Shown: positions 53,634 to 63,020, numbered from the stretch's first letter. The stretch: DNA of 64,000 bases from CAVYXZ01 sp965223835 (GCA_965223835.1 CBDCXQ010000001.1:4278001-4342000), one strand, 5' to 3'. Program-made: numbers and translations. Notes: generated by a model from the letters alone, not told the origin.

Positions 53634-55589
53634 ATGATGGTTGCAAACGCCGCACAAAAAACGCTGAGTGCTGAAGATCTGTTTGGGTTGGCCTTTCTAA
53701 ATGGCGGCGTGCTATCGCCCGATGGCACGCAGGTCCTCTATGTGGTATTGCAGGTCATCAATGATGAGGAGAAAAATGCGGTCTGGTGGCATTCGCTGAT
53801 AACTGGCGCAACCCGCCAGATGACAGCGGACGGCTATAATCCAACCTGGTCGCCCGCCGGTGATGCATTCGCGTTCATTTCGGCGCGTGATGAATGCCCC
53901 CAACTGTATGTCATGCCCATAGATGGCGGTGAAGCACGTCAATTGACAACCGTCAAACAGGGCGTTGAGGGGGGACCCGCCTGGTCGCCCGATGGCAAAA
54001 CCATCGCCTTCACCGCCGGACCCGCCGTTGCTGAACCATTCGATTTTGACCAGCCGTACCGCATCACCCGTTGTGTTTATCGCTTCGACAACATCGGTTA
54101 TCTGGACCAGACGGTGCAGGATATATACATCGTCTCAGCCGAGGGTGGGGAGGCACGCCAGCTTACCAACGACGAGACCATGAACACAAACCCCATCTGG
54201 TCGCCCGATGGTGGCGCGATTCTGTATGAAGTTACGATGCGTCCCGACCGGTTCAACGCGATTCGTCCCGTCCTGCGCATCGTTGATCTGGCTGGTCATA
54301 GCCATGATCTACTGGGCGACTGGGGGCATGTCCTGGGCGCGAACTGGACACCTGATGGGCAACGGATCGTGTTTGTGGGACAACCCGCTGGCCTGCCCAT
54401 TGGCTCCAAAAATGATGTCTTCGTGGTTGATCGCGGGGGCGGCACACCGCAGAACCGAACTCCCAGCCTGAAGTTCGATCCGGGTGGTCCGTTACAGGCC
54501 GACATGCCGTGCGGGAAAATGACCCGTGCCCTGCGCATATTTTGTGACGATCAGCAGGCCTATGTGCGCGTGCAATGTGGGGGAACCTACGCGATCTACC
54601 GGGTTTCTCTCGATGGCGTCGAAGATTATGAACCGCTGGTCAGCGGCGAAAGGGCCTGTTACCCGTTGGACATGGCGGGCGACAAGTTGTTATATGGCGT
54701 CAGTACCCTGAACGACCCCACACAACTTGATGTCGCTGACTTGGATGGTCGTAATGAGCAACAACTCACGAACCTGAACGATGATTTCCTAGCAGATTTT
54801 GCGCTGCCAGAAATCGAGCATCTGACGTTTAGCGGGGTTGACGGGGTTGCGGTTGAGGGCTGGTATCTCAAGCCGCCGCAGGGCACAGCACCTTACCCAA
54901 CGATTCTGTATATTCACGGTGGCCCGCATGCCGCCTACGGTCATGTCTTCTCGTTTGACTTTCAGATGCTGGTCGGCGCTGGTTATGGCGTGCTCATCGT
55001 CAACCATCGGGCCTCAACCGGTTATGGCGATGCCTTTGCCACCGCAATCAAAGGGGACTGGGGCAATCTGGACTATCATGATTTGATGGCGGGAGTCGAT
55101 CAGGCGATTGCGCAGGGCCTGGCTGACCCAGATCAACTGGGGGTCTGCGGACTTTCCGGCGGCGGCAACCTGTCTTCGTGGATTATCGGACAGACGAACC
55201 GTTTCAAGGCCGCGATTCCCGAAAATCCCGTGACAAACTGGGTCAGCTTCTACGGCGTGAGCGATATTGGCGTATGGTTCGCGGTTGAACAACTGGGCGG
55301 CCATCCGCATGAAATCCCGGATGTGTATGCGCGGTGTTCACCCATCACTTATGCCCATCGCTGTGTCACACCGACTCTATTGGTACAGGGGGAACAGGAT
55401 TATCGCTGCCCTGCCGAACAATCGGAGCAATTTTACGCCGTGTTGAAGGCCAATGGCTGTGCGGTAGAGATGTTGCGCCTGCCCAACAGCAGTCACGGTG
55501 GCGCGATTATCGGACCAATTGCCAACCGTCGCGCCCAAAACGCCGCTATGCTCCACTGGTTCGGACGTTATCTGCCGGTGAACTCATAA
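53634..55589 (+). CDS. S9 family (prolyl oligopeptidase-type) peptidase
   Basis: A 651-residue cytoplasmic serine peptidase. ATG 53634 was chosen for GAGGAG six bases upstream, ahead of the earlier ATGs. The N-terminal beta-propeller shows repeated WSPDG/PTWSPAGD blades (WSPDGKTIAFTAG, WSPDGGAILYEV). The C-terminal alpha/beta hydrolase domain has the nucleophile GLSGGGNLS (about S507), the Asp in VQGEQDYRCP (about 588) and the His in NSSHGGA (about 620). It degrades short peptides. The catalytic triad is complete. Confidence 0.93.
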   Translation: MMVANAAQKTLSAEDLFGLAFLNGGVLSPDGTQVLYVVLQVINDEEKNAVWWHSLITGATRQMTADGYNPTWSPAGDAFAFISARDECPQLYVMPIDGGEARQLTTVKQGVEGGPAWSPDGKTIAFTAGPAVAEPFDFDQPYRITRCVYRFDNIGYLDQTVQDIYIVSAEGGEARQLTNDETMNTNPIWSPDGGAILYEVTMRPDRFNAIRPVLRIVDLAGHSHDLLGDWGHVLGANWTPDGQRIVFVGQPAGLPIGSKNDVFVVDRGGGTPQNRTPSLKFDPGGPLQADMPCGKMTRALRIFCDDQQAYVRVQCGGTYAIYRVSLDGVEDYEPLVSGERACYPLDMAGDKLLYGVSTLNDPTQLDVADLDGRNEQQLTNLNDDFLADFALPEIEHLTFSGVDGVAVEGWYLKPPQGTAPYPTILYIHGGPHAAYGHVFSFDFQMLVGAGYGVLIVNHRASTGYGDAFATAIKGDWGNLDYHDLMAGVDQAIAQGLADPDQLGVCGLSGGGNLSSWIIGQTNRFKAAIPENPVTNWVSFYGVSDIGVWFAVEQLGGHPHEIPDVYARCSPITYAHRCVTPTLLVQGEQDYRCPAEQSEQFYAVLKANGCAVEMLRLPNSSHGGAIIGPIANRRAQNAAMLHWFGRYLPVNS

Positions 55590-55606
55590 CCAAAACAACA
55601 ATCAAG

Positions 55607-55626
55607 GGCTGATCGCGTGGTCAGCC
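55607..55626. terminator. Hairpin between convergent genes
   Basis: GGCTGA and TCAGCC form a 6-bp stem with an 8-base loop between the peptidase and the methyltransferase gene. T-tracts are weak. Confidence 0.4.
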
Positions 55627-55631
55627 TGAAA

Positions 55632-56459
55632 TCACTGATCGTATTCGACAACTTTGCCTTGAAACATTGAGTAAGTAAAAAAAGCATAGTATTCAGCGCT
55701 TTGCAAGATGAAGTCTGGAGACTCCTCCAGGCACAAACGCTCGTATTCTGCCCAATCTGTGTCCGTCAATTCCTGCCTCACGTGCGGCCAGCGCATCGCA
55801 AAAAGGGCTTTCAAAGCGCAATAAATATCATCTGGCAGGGGTGCAAAAGCGTCGCCCACAAACGTGCTGGCGGCGACGTCCTTCAGGCCCACATCATGAA
55901 ACCAACCCAATGCCTTTAGGAAATGGGTCGCCGGTTCCTGCCCCTTCGCAAACGGCGCGATTCCGGCTGGAGTCGCGCCCAACCGGGCCTCTAAAATGGG
56001 GTGCCCAGGCAGTAGTTTTTCAGAAGACCAGGCAAGGATGGCTACCTGACCGCCCGGCTTCACCACCCGTACAAGCTCCTTTATCAATGGTACGGGGGGC
56101 ATTGGCGCATACCCCACACAATCTACACTCCATGCCCAATCAAAGGTGTCATCATCAAATGGCAGATTATTTGCGTCCCCTTCCTGGAAGGAAATCCTGT
56201 CCTGCAAGCCTGCCTGCCTCACGATGTCGTTTGCGTAAAGCAGGCTGCCAGGGGACAAATCAAGACCCGTGACGTGTCCTCCAGGTCCCACTGCCTCTGC
56301 TAACAGCAAAGCCTGAAGGCCGATGCCACAGCCGACATCTAACCCCCGACTCCCCGAAGGGAGTTGCAAGGCCCGGATCGCAGAACGCAGGACAGGCTCT
56401 CGCAGACGATTGGATACATACGCTAATTGAATAAGGTCTTCCATATCGGATTTTATCAT
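55632..56459 (-). CDS. Class I SAM-dependent methyltransferase
   Basis: About 275 residues. The SAM motif I is RGLDVGCGIGLQALLLAEAVG, followed by ARG-like HVTGLDLSPGSLLYA and FQEGDANNLPFDDDTFDWAWSVDCVGY, which fit the Methyltransf_11/25 families. The start is ambiguous: ATG 56459 follows GAGGGG directly, and the frame extends further upstream to 56564. The acceptor is unknown. It is single and convergent with the S9 gene. Confidence 0.9.
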   Translation of the reverse strand: MIKSDMEDLIQLAYVSNRLREPVLRSAIRALQLPSGSRGLDVGCGIGLQALLLAEAVGPGGHVTGLDLSPGSLLYANDIVRQAGLQDRISFQEGDANNLPFDDDTFDWAWSVDCVGYAPMPPVPLIKELVRVVKPGGQVAILAWSSEKLLPGHPILEARLGATPAGIAPFAKGQEPATHFLKALGWFHDVGLKDVAASTFVGDAFAPLPDDIYCALKALFAMRWPHVRQELTDTDWAEYERLCLEESPDFILQSAEYYAFFTYSMFQGKVVEYDQ

Positions 56460-56662
56460 CCCCTCAGCCGCAACCTCATTGGCCGTGTTAGCATTTGCAT
56501 TATTTGGGATGGAAATGGTCAATTCCCGATGGGGAATACGTGTGCTCTCGCTGGGCGCACCCATTGGTTTGTCTCTAAAAATCTCGCCATTTTTCGAAAT
56601 ATCAACAGAACCTGGACAGGGATAGCAAAATCAGGTTGACTGATTCCAGACGAATTGGCTAA

Positions 56663-57076
56663 TCAAGTCAGAGATGTGGCAAACGATAAGAAATCGCTAC
56701 TCGGTTCAGGGCCACGATACTTGAACTGACCGACTACTTTCGCACCTTTCGCCTCCAGTGCCTTTGCCATTTGAGGTAACGTTGATCCTGCGGCCAACTT
56801 ATAGGTGCAAAATACCACAGCCTGCTTACCTGCCAAATTGCCCAGTTTTTCAATGAACTGCATCGAACCTGCTGTAGGGTGCTGTAAGATAATGAACAGG
56901 CCTTTAACCCATGTGCCGACACAAATGAGATCAGCTTCTGATATTTCAGCCGGGTTAGCAACAGCAATGGATTGGATCCGACACTCGTGACCAAGCCCTT
57001 CCATTGCTTCACGCATTGCCGCTGCTGCCTCAGCGGTGGTGCCAGTACTGCTATCATAGACTATCTCAATATTCAT
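56663..57076 (-). CDS. Flavodoxin-family protein
   Basis: A 137-residue FMN-binding-fold protein. The N-terminal phosphate loop is VYDSSTGTTAEAAAAM, and ICVGTWVKGLF and the Cys-containing VVFCTYKLAAG segment follow as in flavodoxin-like domains. The length fits short flavodoxins. It is a candidate electron carrier or NADPH:quinone-type partner, with no proven partner nearby. It lies on the same strand as the MDR dehydrogenase but 54 bp away. Confidence 0.85.
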   Translation of the reverse strand: MNIEIVYDSSTGTTAEAAAAMREAMEGLGHECRIQSIAVANPAEISEADLICVGTWVKGLFIILQHPTAGSMQFIEKLGNLAGKQAVVFCTYKLAAGSTLPQMAKALEAKGAKVVGQFKYRGPEPSSDFLSFATSLT

Positions 57077-57129
57077 CTGAAACGCTCCTTACTTGAATAG
57101 CGCAAATTGTGATTGTGAATAATCGCTTA

Positions 57130-58149
57130 TTATTGGCTCGGCCTGAGGAGTATTTTCCCACCGGTCATTTGTCTCTGATATTCCTGGACAGCCTTCCTGG
57201 CTTCCTGGAACGGATACTGTGCACGGATTTCGCTTTTGAGTTCCTCAGCCATGAGCTTCTGAGCGCGCCGCCACATCAACAAGATTTGAAATAAATTCTT
57301 ACGGGTTATCCAGGGTCCTAGCCAGAAACCCTCGACAACCTTGTCTTCAAAGATCAGGTGGTCGGCGCCGACCTTCACCGCTTCACGAGACAGGCAGCTA
57401 TATACGATTACTTTGCTATGTTGGGGCAGTGCATCGAGAAGTTGCCGTGTCATGGGTCCAGCAACTGCATCAAAAGCTAAGCGGACTTCAGCCTGATGGC
57501 ACACATCACGGAGTTTTTGGTCAAATTCAGCGTCATTACTATTCAGGACAACTGTTGCGCCTTGCTGTTTGAGAAGATCCTCCTGGGCCTCTCGACGCAC
57601 AACATTAATAATCTGAACCCCTTCGCTTCGGCCCAAACGATTGACCATTTGCCCCAGGGCACTGGCGGCGGCGGTGAGCACGATGGCTTTGTGCCCCCCT
57701 TTTTTTGTGATTTCCAAAAATGCGTAGGCTGTCAGTGGATTAACCGTAGACATTGCCCCTTGCTCCAGGCTCACCGATTGATCCAGTGGCAAGGCACCAC
57801 CCTTTGCACTCGTCACCACATATTCAGCCCACATGCCACTCCCAGTCCCCTGACTCAAACAGGCCACCCGCTTGCCGAGGAAATAGCGTCCCATCATCCC
57901 CGGCCCAACGGCGACAACCGTCCCCGACCCTTCACCGCCAGGAACGACGGGGGGTGGGTTTTTGAAACCGTATTGACCTTCTAAATAGGCCAAATCAGAG
58001 GGGTTAATGGGTGAGGCAGCGACTTTAACGAGAACTTCGTTGTTGCCTGGCCTGGGAACAGCACGCTGTTCAACTCGGAGCGCTTCAACACCGGCATAGG
58101 AATCCAAAACGACCGCGGTCATTTGATCTGGAACATCTAATTGCGCCAC
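57130..58149 (-). CDS. MDR zinc-less alcohol dehydrogenase/quinone reductase family protein
   Basis: A 339-residue medium-chain reductase. GTG 58149 is chosen because GGAGG stands six bases upstream; the ATG 58167 frame includes that site. The N-terminal GroES-like part has KVAASPINPSDLAYLEGQYG and VPGGEGSGTVVAVG; the NAD(P) part has IVLTAAASALGQMVNRL. Zinc ligands of classical alcohol dehydrogenases are missing, which fits quinone-oxidoreductase-like members. The substrate is unknown. Confidence 0.9.
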   Translation of the reverse strand: MAQLDVPDQMTAVVLDSYAGVEALRVEQRAVPRPGNNEVLVKVAASPINPSDLAYLEGQYGFKNPPPVVPGGEGSGTVVAVGPGMMGRYFLGKRVACLSQGTGSGMWAEYVVTSAKGGALPLDQSVSLEQGAMSTVNPLTAYAFLEITKKGGHKAIVLTAAASALGQMVNRLGRSEGVQIINVVRREAQEDLLKQQGATVVLNSNDAEFDQKLRDVCHQAEVRLAFDAVAGPMTRQLLDALPQHSKVIVYSCLSREAVKVGADHLIFEDKVVEGFWLGPWITRKNLFQILLMWRRAQKLMAEELKSEIRAQYPFQEARKAVQEYQRQMTGGKILLRPSQ

Positions 58150-58385
58150 ATTTTTCCTCCGCTGCATTTAGACAGCGATCACTTTCAGTGTAGGCACAAT
58201 TTTGACCGGCGTGGTAACTTCTATAGGGTTACAAACATCATAATCGAGGCCCTTGACACCTGGGGTACTCCATGCACGTACCACTTATCTGCCCAAATGC
58301 TGGTCCGCATGATATTTAACCTGAACGAGACATGGAAAGTATGTATCATTTCCGAGCATACACACCACGTTTAGGCCTGACCCGT

Positions 58386-58709
58386 TTATCCGACTAGTTC
58401 GCCTTCCAGCGGATAACCGGCTGCCGACCAGTCTTCCAGCCCACCAGCATAACGCCGCACGTTGGTATAGCCTTGATTGGTTAGTAGATTATAGGCGGCA
58501 TGACTGGCGATGCACGCGCCGCCACTGCAATACACGACGATTTCGGTATCTTTGGCAAAAGCAGCGGCGTCTTCCGGGCGATTGGCATTGATTGAGCCAG
58601 GGATATGCTGGGCATTAAAGGCCCATTCCCCCATGACCATCACCAGCTTGAAATCATCGCCTCGGTCCAGTTTGGCTTTCAATTCTTCGCGATCAATCAG
58701 TTCCATCAT
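58386..58709 (-). CDS. Rhodanese-like sulfurtransferase domain protein
   Basis: A 107-residue single rhodanese domain with the active-site loop VVYCSGGACIASHAAYNLL, in which Cys is followed by a 6-residue loop, and the N-terminal DFKLVMVMGEWAFNAQHIPGSINA. The C-terminal GGLEDWSAAGYPLEGELVG is usual for the family. It may carry sulfur for persulfide transfer. AAGGTG precedes the start. It is monocistronic. Confidence 0.92.
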   Translation of the reverse strand: MMELIDREELKAKLDRGDDFKLVMVMGEWAFNAQHIPGSINANRPEDAAAFAKDTEIVVYCSGGACIASHAAYNLLTNQGYTNVRRYAGGLEDWSAAGYPLEGELVG

Positions 58710-59045
58710 CAGCACCTTGAACTTGAATATGTAGATAGGTGAAAGTCTTTAGTCCATAACCAGAGACGGTAAACCAAGCCCATCAAACGCGACGCGCAGC
58801 TTACATGGCCCGACTGTAGACGACTAAATACCCGCAACTTATAAAAAGGTCCATTCATTCAGACACTTTATCAGGACAAGTTCTTTCAAAACAAAAGATA
58901 TTCTACAACAATTCTTACGCTTACCCGGTACCGCCTATCCCCCCGCCGTTCCACCCATCCGGGTGGCGACGCCTTTCCCTAAGCCAACTATCCTGTAATC
59001 CGATACAGAGAGAAGCGCAGCCCAGGCTGCGGATAGCGAGAGAAG
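58710..59045. other. Intergenic region with two small hairpins
   Basis: No gene is supported in these 336 bp. At about 58970 there is CCACCCATCCGGGTGG and at about 59015 CGCAGCCCAGGCTGCG, both short inverted repeats before the DUF4395 gene. They might be a leader structure or part of a promoter region. GAGAGAAG is the ribosome site before 59046. Confidence 0.35.
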
Positions 59046-59498
59046 ATGACGGCAACACCCCGTTACGTTGACCAGTACCAGATCAAGGTCAGTCATGGAA
59101 TTACGATTGGGCTACTCCTGACCGCCTTTATCGTCGATCATTGGCTGCCAGTGGCATTAGCCGCAACCGCCCAAATCATGAACAGCACGGGCCTCCCCTT
59201 TACGCCCTATCGCCTCATTTACCGCCACATCATCCTGCCGCTGAACATCATTCAACCGCACTGGGAGCCGGATAACCCAGAACCGCACCGCTTTGCATCG
59301 CTGGTTGGCGGGTTGTTCGATCTGGCTGGCTTATTGGCGTTGTGGGCCGGGCTGCCATTGCTGGGTTGGGCGCTGGTCTGGATTGTGATTACCCTCGCCA
59401 ACCTGAAGTTGTGGGTCAATTTTTGTGCGGGCTGTTGGATATATTATCAGCTACATCGCTTGCGCGTCCCCGGCTTTACGCAGGCACCGCAACGATGA
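59046..59498 (+). CDS. DUF4395 membrane protein
   Basis: A 150-residue membrane protein with about four hydrophobic segments. Features of DUF4395 are YVDQYQIKVSHGITIGLLLTAFI at the start, HRFASLVGGLFDLAGLLALWAGLPLLGWALVW, and the Cys pair in NFCAGCWIYYQ. The family is often next to a thioredoxin gene, as here, suggesting a membrane redox role. The stop overlaps the next start (ATGA). Confidence 0.87.
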   Translation: MTATPRYVDQYQIKVSHGITIGLLLTAFIVDHWLPVALAATAQIMNSTGLPFTPYRLIYRHIILPLNIIQPHWEPDNPEPHRFASLVGGLFDLAGLLALWAGLPLLGWALVWIVITLANLKLWVNFCAGCWIYYQLHRLRVPGFTQAPQR

Positions 59499-59908
59499 TC
59501 GAACGCATAATATTGGCGCTAGTGGTCTTGCTACTGGGGGCAATTGTCTATCGCATTTACACCCGACGGCAATTGCACCAGCTTCAGAATCAGGCCCCAA
59601 CCGATTTACTGACACAAACCGGCGTTCCCACGATCTTATATTTCACTTCACCGACCTGCGCCGTGTGCCGCTTACAACTGGTGCCCCGGTTTGAACAGTT
59701 GCAGGCCGAAATGGGCGCGGATCGTTTACAGATTACCGGCATTGATGTGACGGAAAACTGGGAGGCCGCCGAGCAGTGGCACATTTTCTCAGTGCCCACA
59801 ACCATCTTGCTGGATGTTACCGGCCAGCCAGTTAAGGTGTTCCAGGGTGTCGTTGAACTCCGGGCCTTGCGGGATGCATTGGCGTTGACTAAGACTTCAG
59901 AACCGTAG
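59495..59908 (+). CDS. Membrane-anchored thioredoxin-like protein
   Basis: A 137-residue protein with a signal-anchor helix (MIERIILALVVLLLGAIVYRIY) and a thioredoxin domain containing YFTSPTCAVCRLQLVPRF. The active-site pair is CAVC rather than CGPC, and VPTTILLDVTGQPVKVFQG gives the cis-Pro. It may maintain disulfides in exported proteins or the DUF4395 partner. The start overlaps the previous stop, showing translational coupling. Confidence 0.9.
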   Translation: MIERIILALVVLLLGAIVYRIYTRRQLHQLQNQAPTDLLTQTGVPTILYFTSPTCAVCRLQLVPRFEQLQAEMGADRLQITGIDVTENWEAAEQWHIFSVPTTILLDVTGQPVKVFQGVVELRALRDALALTKTSEP

Positions 59909-60008
59909 CCTGATAATCGTTAATCGTTAGCGACGCTGATTGTTCGATTCGTTGCGCGGCGACCAGCCTATGCGTATACTCTCAACGATGAAACGGGAGC
60001 AAAGACCA

Positions 60009-60497
60009 ATGGCTGAGATCAAGAGCATCTGCTACCAGACTGCTGCCTCTGAGATGGTGGAGCCGTATCACTACAATCGCACGTCAATAGACTATGTGGA
60101 ACTCATCGCCGGACACGGTATTGAGGGTGATCGCAAAGCTGGACGTAATCCCAAACGCCAGCTAAACATTATGTCGGCGGCGATGGTAGCAACGCTTCAG
60201 GCCGAGGGTTATCAAACTGCTCCCGGTGAACTGGGCGAACAACTCGTCATCAGCGGGCTGGATGCCATGACATTGGAACGCGGCTCTCGACTGCAATTCG
60301 GCGACAGCGCGATCATCGAAATCACCATGCCACGCACGCCCTGCTCATGGTTTGAACTCATCCAGGGCAAGACGATGGCTGAAACGGCAGGCCGGATTGG
60401 CGTCATGGCGACGGTGATTGCCAGCGGCAGCATCGCAATCGGCGATCCAGTTATCCAATTAGAAACCGTGCCGGGTGAGCCGACAATAATGAGTTAA
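60009..60497 (+). CDS. MOSC domain protein
   Basis: A 162-residue protein of the MOSC (molybdenum cofactor sulfurase C-terminal) family. VELIAGHGIEGDRKAGRNPKRQLNIMS and GELGEQLVISGLDAM, then MPRTPCSWFELIQG, are typical; the conserved Cys is in TPCSWF. MOSC proteins bind molybdenum cofactor or act in sulfur transfer. GGGAGC precedes ATG 60009; earlier ATGs lack a ribosome site. Its stop codon shares a TTAA with the convergent EEP gene. Confidence 0.9.
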   Translation: MAEIKSICYQTAASEMVEPYHYNRTSIDYVELIAGHGIEGDRKAGRNPKRQLNIMSAAMVATLQAEGYQTAPGELGEQLVISGLDAMTLERGSRLQFGDSAIIEITMPRTPCSWFELIQGKTMAETAGRIGVMATVIASGSIAIGDPVIQLETVPGEPTIMS

Positions 60498-61363
60498 CCT
60501 AATTCAATTGTTGCCAGCACCGGATAATGATCGCTGGGATAGAGTGGCGGCGCTTCATCCGTGATGATCTGGCACGATTGTGTCTGCCAGCGCTGTGCGC
60601 CATCTCGCGTCAAGATCCAGTCGATGCGATAGCCAACAGGCGGAAATTCTTTGCCCATAAATCGATGAAAGGTGTTCGTGGTACTGGTCGCCGTGAGACC
60701 CGCCGCTGTAAACGTATCTTGAAATCCATGCGCTAGAAACCGCCCATATACCGTGCCTGCTGGTGGCATGTGATGTTGAATCCAATCCTGCATTTCCGCA
60801 GTGATCGCGGACCGGTCTATCGCTTCCTCCGCCCGCGAATTGAAGTCTGCTGTCATGACAGACGGCAAATCAGCACTCCAACCGGCTAATTGCTTCGCGA
60901 CCACATCCGCGCCTTCCATCCGGGCTAGTTCACTGGCATGGGGGAAATGTGAATTCAGGTGCAGGAAAATCCGCTCAGTCTGCAAATCGCGTAGCTTGAC
61001 CCAATTCACCCCGCGTACTTCCAGCGCTTCCCAATCGCGTGAATAAACATTGGGCGTCTGGCTGAGGAAAAAGCTGCCGGTATCGAGTTTTTCAAAGCGC
61101 TGCGGATTCCAGTAGATGGCGTTGAAATAGCCGTGCCCGGTGCTGTTCTCGCGGGCGGTCTCTGGCCCCAATTCACGATCATATTCGGTTAAGTACTCGT
61201 CGTAGGTTGCCAGATTACGGGTCTGTACTTCTTGAAAGCCGATGAGGTCTGGCGCATAACGCCGAATCGTCTGCAAGTTCAGCGGATAACGATGTTCCCA
61301 GTTGTTCTCGCCATCGTTGAAGAATGCACCCTTTATATTGAACGTCATGATCGTGAAGGCCAT
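60494..61363 (-). CDS. Soluble EEP-family phosphodiesterase-like protein
   Basis: A 289-residue endonuclease/exonuclease/phosphatase-type protein. MTFNIKGAFFND, PDLIGFQEVQTRNLATY, NSHFPHASELARMEGADVV, VMTADFNSRAEEAI and LYPSDHYPVLATIEL supply the metal-binding Asn, Glu, His, Asp/Asn and final His. Unlike the three copies at 43-46 kb it has no membrane segments, so a different cellular place is likely. ATG 61363 follows GGAG. The 3' end overlaps MOSC by 4 bp in a shared TTAA. Confidence 0.92.
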   Translation of the reverse strand: MAFTIMTFNIKGAFFNDGENNWEHRYPLNLQTIRRYAPDLIGFQEVQTRNLATYDEYLTEYDRELGPETARENSTGHGYFNAIYWNPQRFEKLDTGSFFLSQTPNVYSRDWEALEVRGVNWVKLRDLQTERIFLHLNSHFPHASELARMEGADVVAKQLAGWSADLPSVMTADFNSRAEEAIDRSAITAEMQDWIQHHMPPAGTVYGRFLAHGFQDTFTAAGLTATSTTNTFHRFMGKEFPPVGYRIDWILTRDGAQRWQTQSCQIITDEAPPLYPSDHYPVLATIELG

Positions 61364-61447
61364 CGAGTCCGCTCCGTTGTCTATGCTAAACAAGCATGAT
61401 GATAACGCGAATCGAGATATGATATACTGGACAACAGGAGGCAATTT

Positions 61448-62002
61448 ATGGTTTCACGCGAGAACATTGTTACCTTTCAGGCATTTGAAGCCTATCTCCA
61501 ACAGCCAGCCAACGCTGACCGCTTGTTTGAGCTTTTCAACGGGGAGATTATTGAAAAAGTGCCCACTGAGGAACACGGCATCATCGTCCTGAATATCGCC
61601 GCACCCCTGCGGATGTTTGTCAAACAACACAAATTGGGCCGGGTGACAACCGAAAGCCTCCACCGCGTACCCGCTGACGAGCAAAACGCGGTACTGCCGG
61701 ATGTCTCATTCCGCAGGGACCTGCAATCACCCCTGGTTCGTGAAGGCGCTATTCCCGCGATGCCCGATCTGGCGGTTGAGGTGCAGTCACCTACGCAATC
61801 GGATGATTTCATGATCGAAAAAGCCGCTTATTATCTGGCGAACGGCACACAAATCGTCTGGCTGGTCTTCCCGACGAAACGAGTAGTTGAGGTTCACCAG
61901 CGCGATCAGGTCACAACCCTCACCCAGAGCGACATGCTGACGGGCGGTTCGGTACTCCCCGGTTTCACATTAGCGGTTAAAGACGTTTTCGACATCGACT
62001 AG
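61448..62002 (+). CDS. Uma2 family protein, second copy
   Basis: A 184-residue Uma2 protein preceded by GGAGG. Visible are DRLFELFNGEIIEKVPTEEHG, LPDVSFRRDL, and MPDLAVEVQSPTQSDDFMIEKAAYYLANGTQIVWLVFPTKRVV, with the PD and E of the PD-(D/E)xK-like core. It shares only the general fold with the first copy at 47073, so the two are distant paralogues. No partner gene is visible. Confidence 0.9.
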   Translation: MVSRENIVTFQAFEAYLQQPANADRLFELFNGEIIEKVPTEEHGIIVLNIAAPLRMFVKQHKLGRVTTESLHRVPADEQNAVLPDVSFRRDLQSPLVREGAIPAMPDLAVEVQSPTQSDDFMIEKAAYYLANGTQIVWLVFPTKRVVEVHQRDQVTTLTQSDMLTGGSVLPGFTLAVKDVFDID

Positions 62003-62324
62003 TCACGTATCACTCAGCAGCATCCAAATTTCTGACCCACTCCGGTTGCCAGAAATCGGGATGGGCCGGGTCGGTAGAGTGGGTCATATCTGATTTGGTG
62101 GTCCAATAAGATCATCTGGCAAAATAGTAGTTTCGTCGAATTCTGCTCGCTCCGTTTAGAATCACCGTAAACAGGACAGCATGGCGCTCATAATGGGCTC
62201 CCGTTTTTGCTAAACATAGCACAGCCTACCGATCCTGGCACACCAGCGATTAGGGGTATAAGAATCAAAAAGCGGCACAGCGCTGGGCCGTACCACTTTG
62301 ATAAGTATGATCGAATTTTACTGA
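62003..62324. other. Intergenic region between Uma2 and rplA
   Basis: No gene is supported in these 322 bp. GACCCACTC (62034-62042) and GAGTGGGTC (62077-62085) are a perfect 9-bp inverted repeat that could terminate the Uma2 transcript. The rplA terminator is listed separately. rplJ and rplL, which often follow rplA, are not here. Confidence 0.5.
62267..62292 (-). terminator. Terminator of the rplK-rplA operon
   Basis: On the minus strand CGGCCCAGC and GCTGTGCCG pair with one mismatch, then CTTTTTG follows. The stem is short around a tight CAGCGCTG palindrome, so this is a moderate candidate 32 bp beyond the rplA stop. Confidence 0.5.
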
Positions 62325-63020
62325 TTAGGCGTTGGGATCGACGCGGATGCCCGGCCCCATCGTGGAGGTCATCACGATGCGCTGCACGTAAGTCCCTTTA
62401 ACGGCGGCGGGCCGTGCTCGATTCACCGCGTCGACGACCGTCTGGGTGTTTTCGAGCAATTTGTCAGCATCAAAGCTGGCCTTGCCCACCGGGACATGCA
62501 GGTTACCGCTTTTGTCGTTACGGAATTCCACCCGTCCGGCTTTACGCTCATCAATCGCCTGTGCCAGTTCGCCAGATTGCACCACCGTACCGGCTTTGGG
62601 ATTGGGCATCAAGCCACGCGGCCCCAGGATACGGGCTACCCGGCCCACTTTCGACATCATACTGGGCGTTGCCAGCGCGGCATCGAATTCCAGCCAGTTC
62701 TCGTTCTGAATTTTCGCAATCACGGAGTCGTCAGCGATAATATCGGCCCCGGCTTCTTCTGCAATGCGAGCATCTTCGCCATCGGCAAACACTAGCACCC
62801 GCACTGTCTTGCCCAGGCCATGCGGCAACAGTACCGTATTCCGTACCTGCTGGTCGCTGTGACGTGGGTCAATGCCCAGGCGCATATGCAGTTCGACGGT
62901 TTCATCAAACTTGGCTTTGGCCGTCTGCTTGATGAGATCCACCGCCTCTGACAACGGGTAGAACGTGTCCCGGTCAAAGGTCTTCATCGCATCAACGTAA
63001 CGCTTACCTTTTTTGCCCAT
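62325..63020 (-). CDS. rplA: 50S ribosomal protein L1
   Basis: A 231-residue ribosomal protein. The characteristic blocks are GKKGKRYVDAMKTFDRDTFYPLSEAV, ETVELHMRLGIDPRHSDQQVRNTVLLPHGLGK, ARILGPRGLMPNPKAGTVV and FRNDKSGNLHVPVGKASFD. L1 binds the 23S L1 stalk and commonly represses its own mRNA. AGGAGA lies 10 bases before ATG 63020. A hairpin resembling the L1 binding site lies just upstream. It follows rplK by 174 bp, an unusually long gap for this pair. Confidence 0.98.
   Translation of the reverse strand: MGKKGKRYVDAMKTFDRDTFYPLSEAVDLIKQTAKAKFDETVELHMRLGIDPRHSDQQVRNTVLLPHGLGKTVRVLVFADGEDARIAEEAGADIIADDSVIAKIQNENWLEFDAALATPSMMSKVGRVARILGPRGLMPNPKAGTVVQSGELAQAIDERKAGRVEFRNDKSGNLHVPVGKASFDADKLLENTQTVVDAVNRARPAAVKGTYVQRIVMTSTMGPGIRVDPNA

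Noticed and set aside
58970..59032. Riboswitch upstream of the DUF4395 gene
   Set aside because: Two short hairpins are present, but no known riboswitch consensus or terminator is visible.
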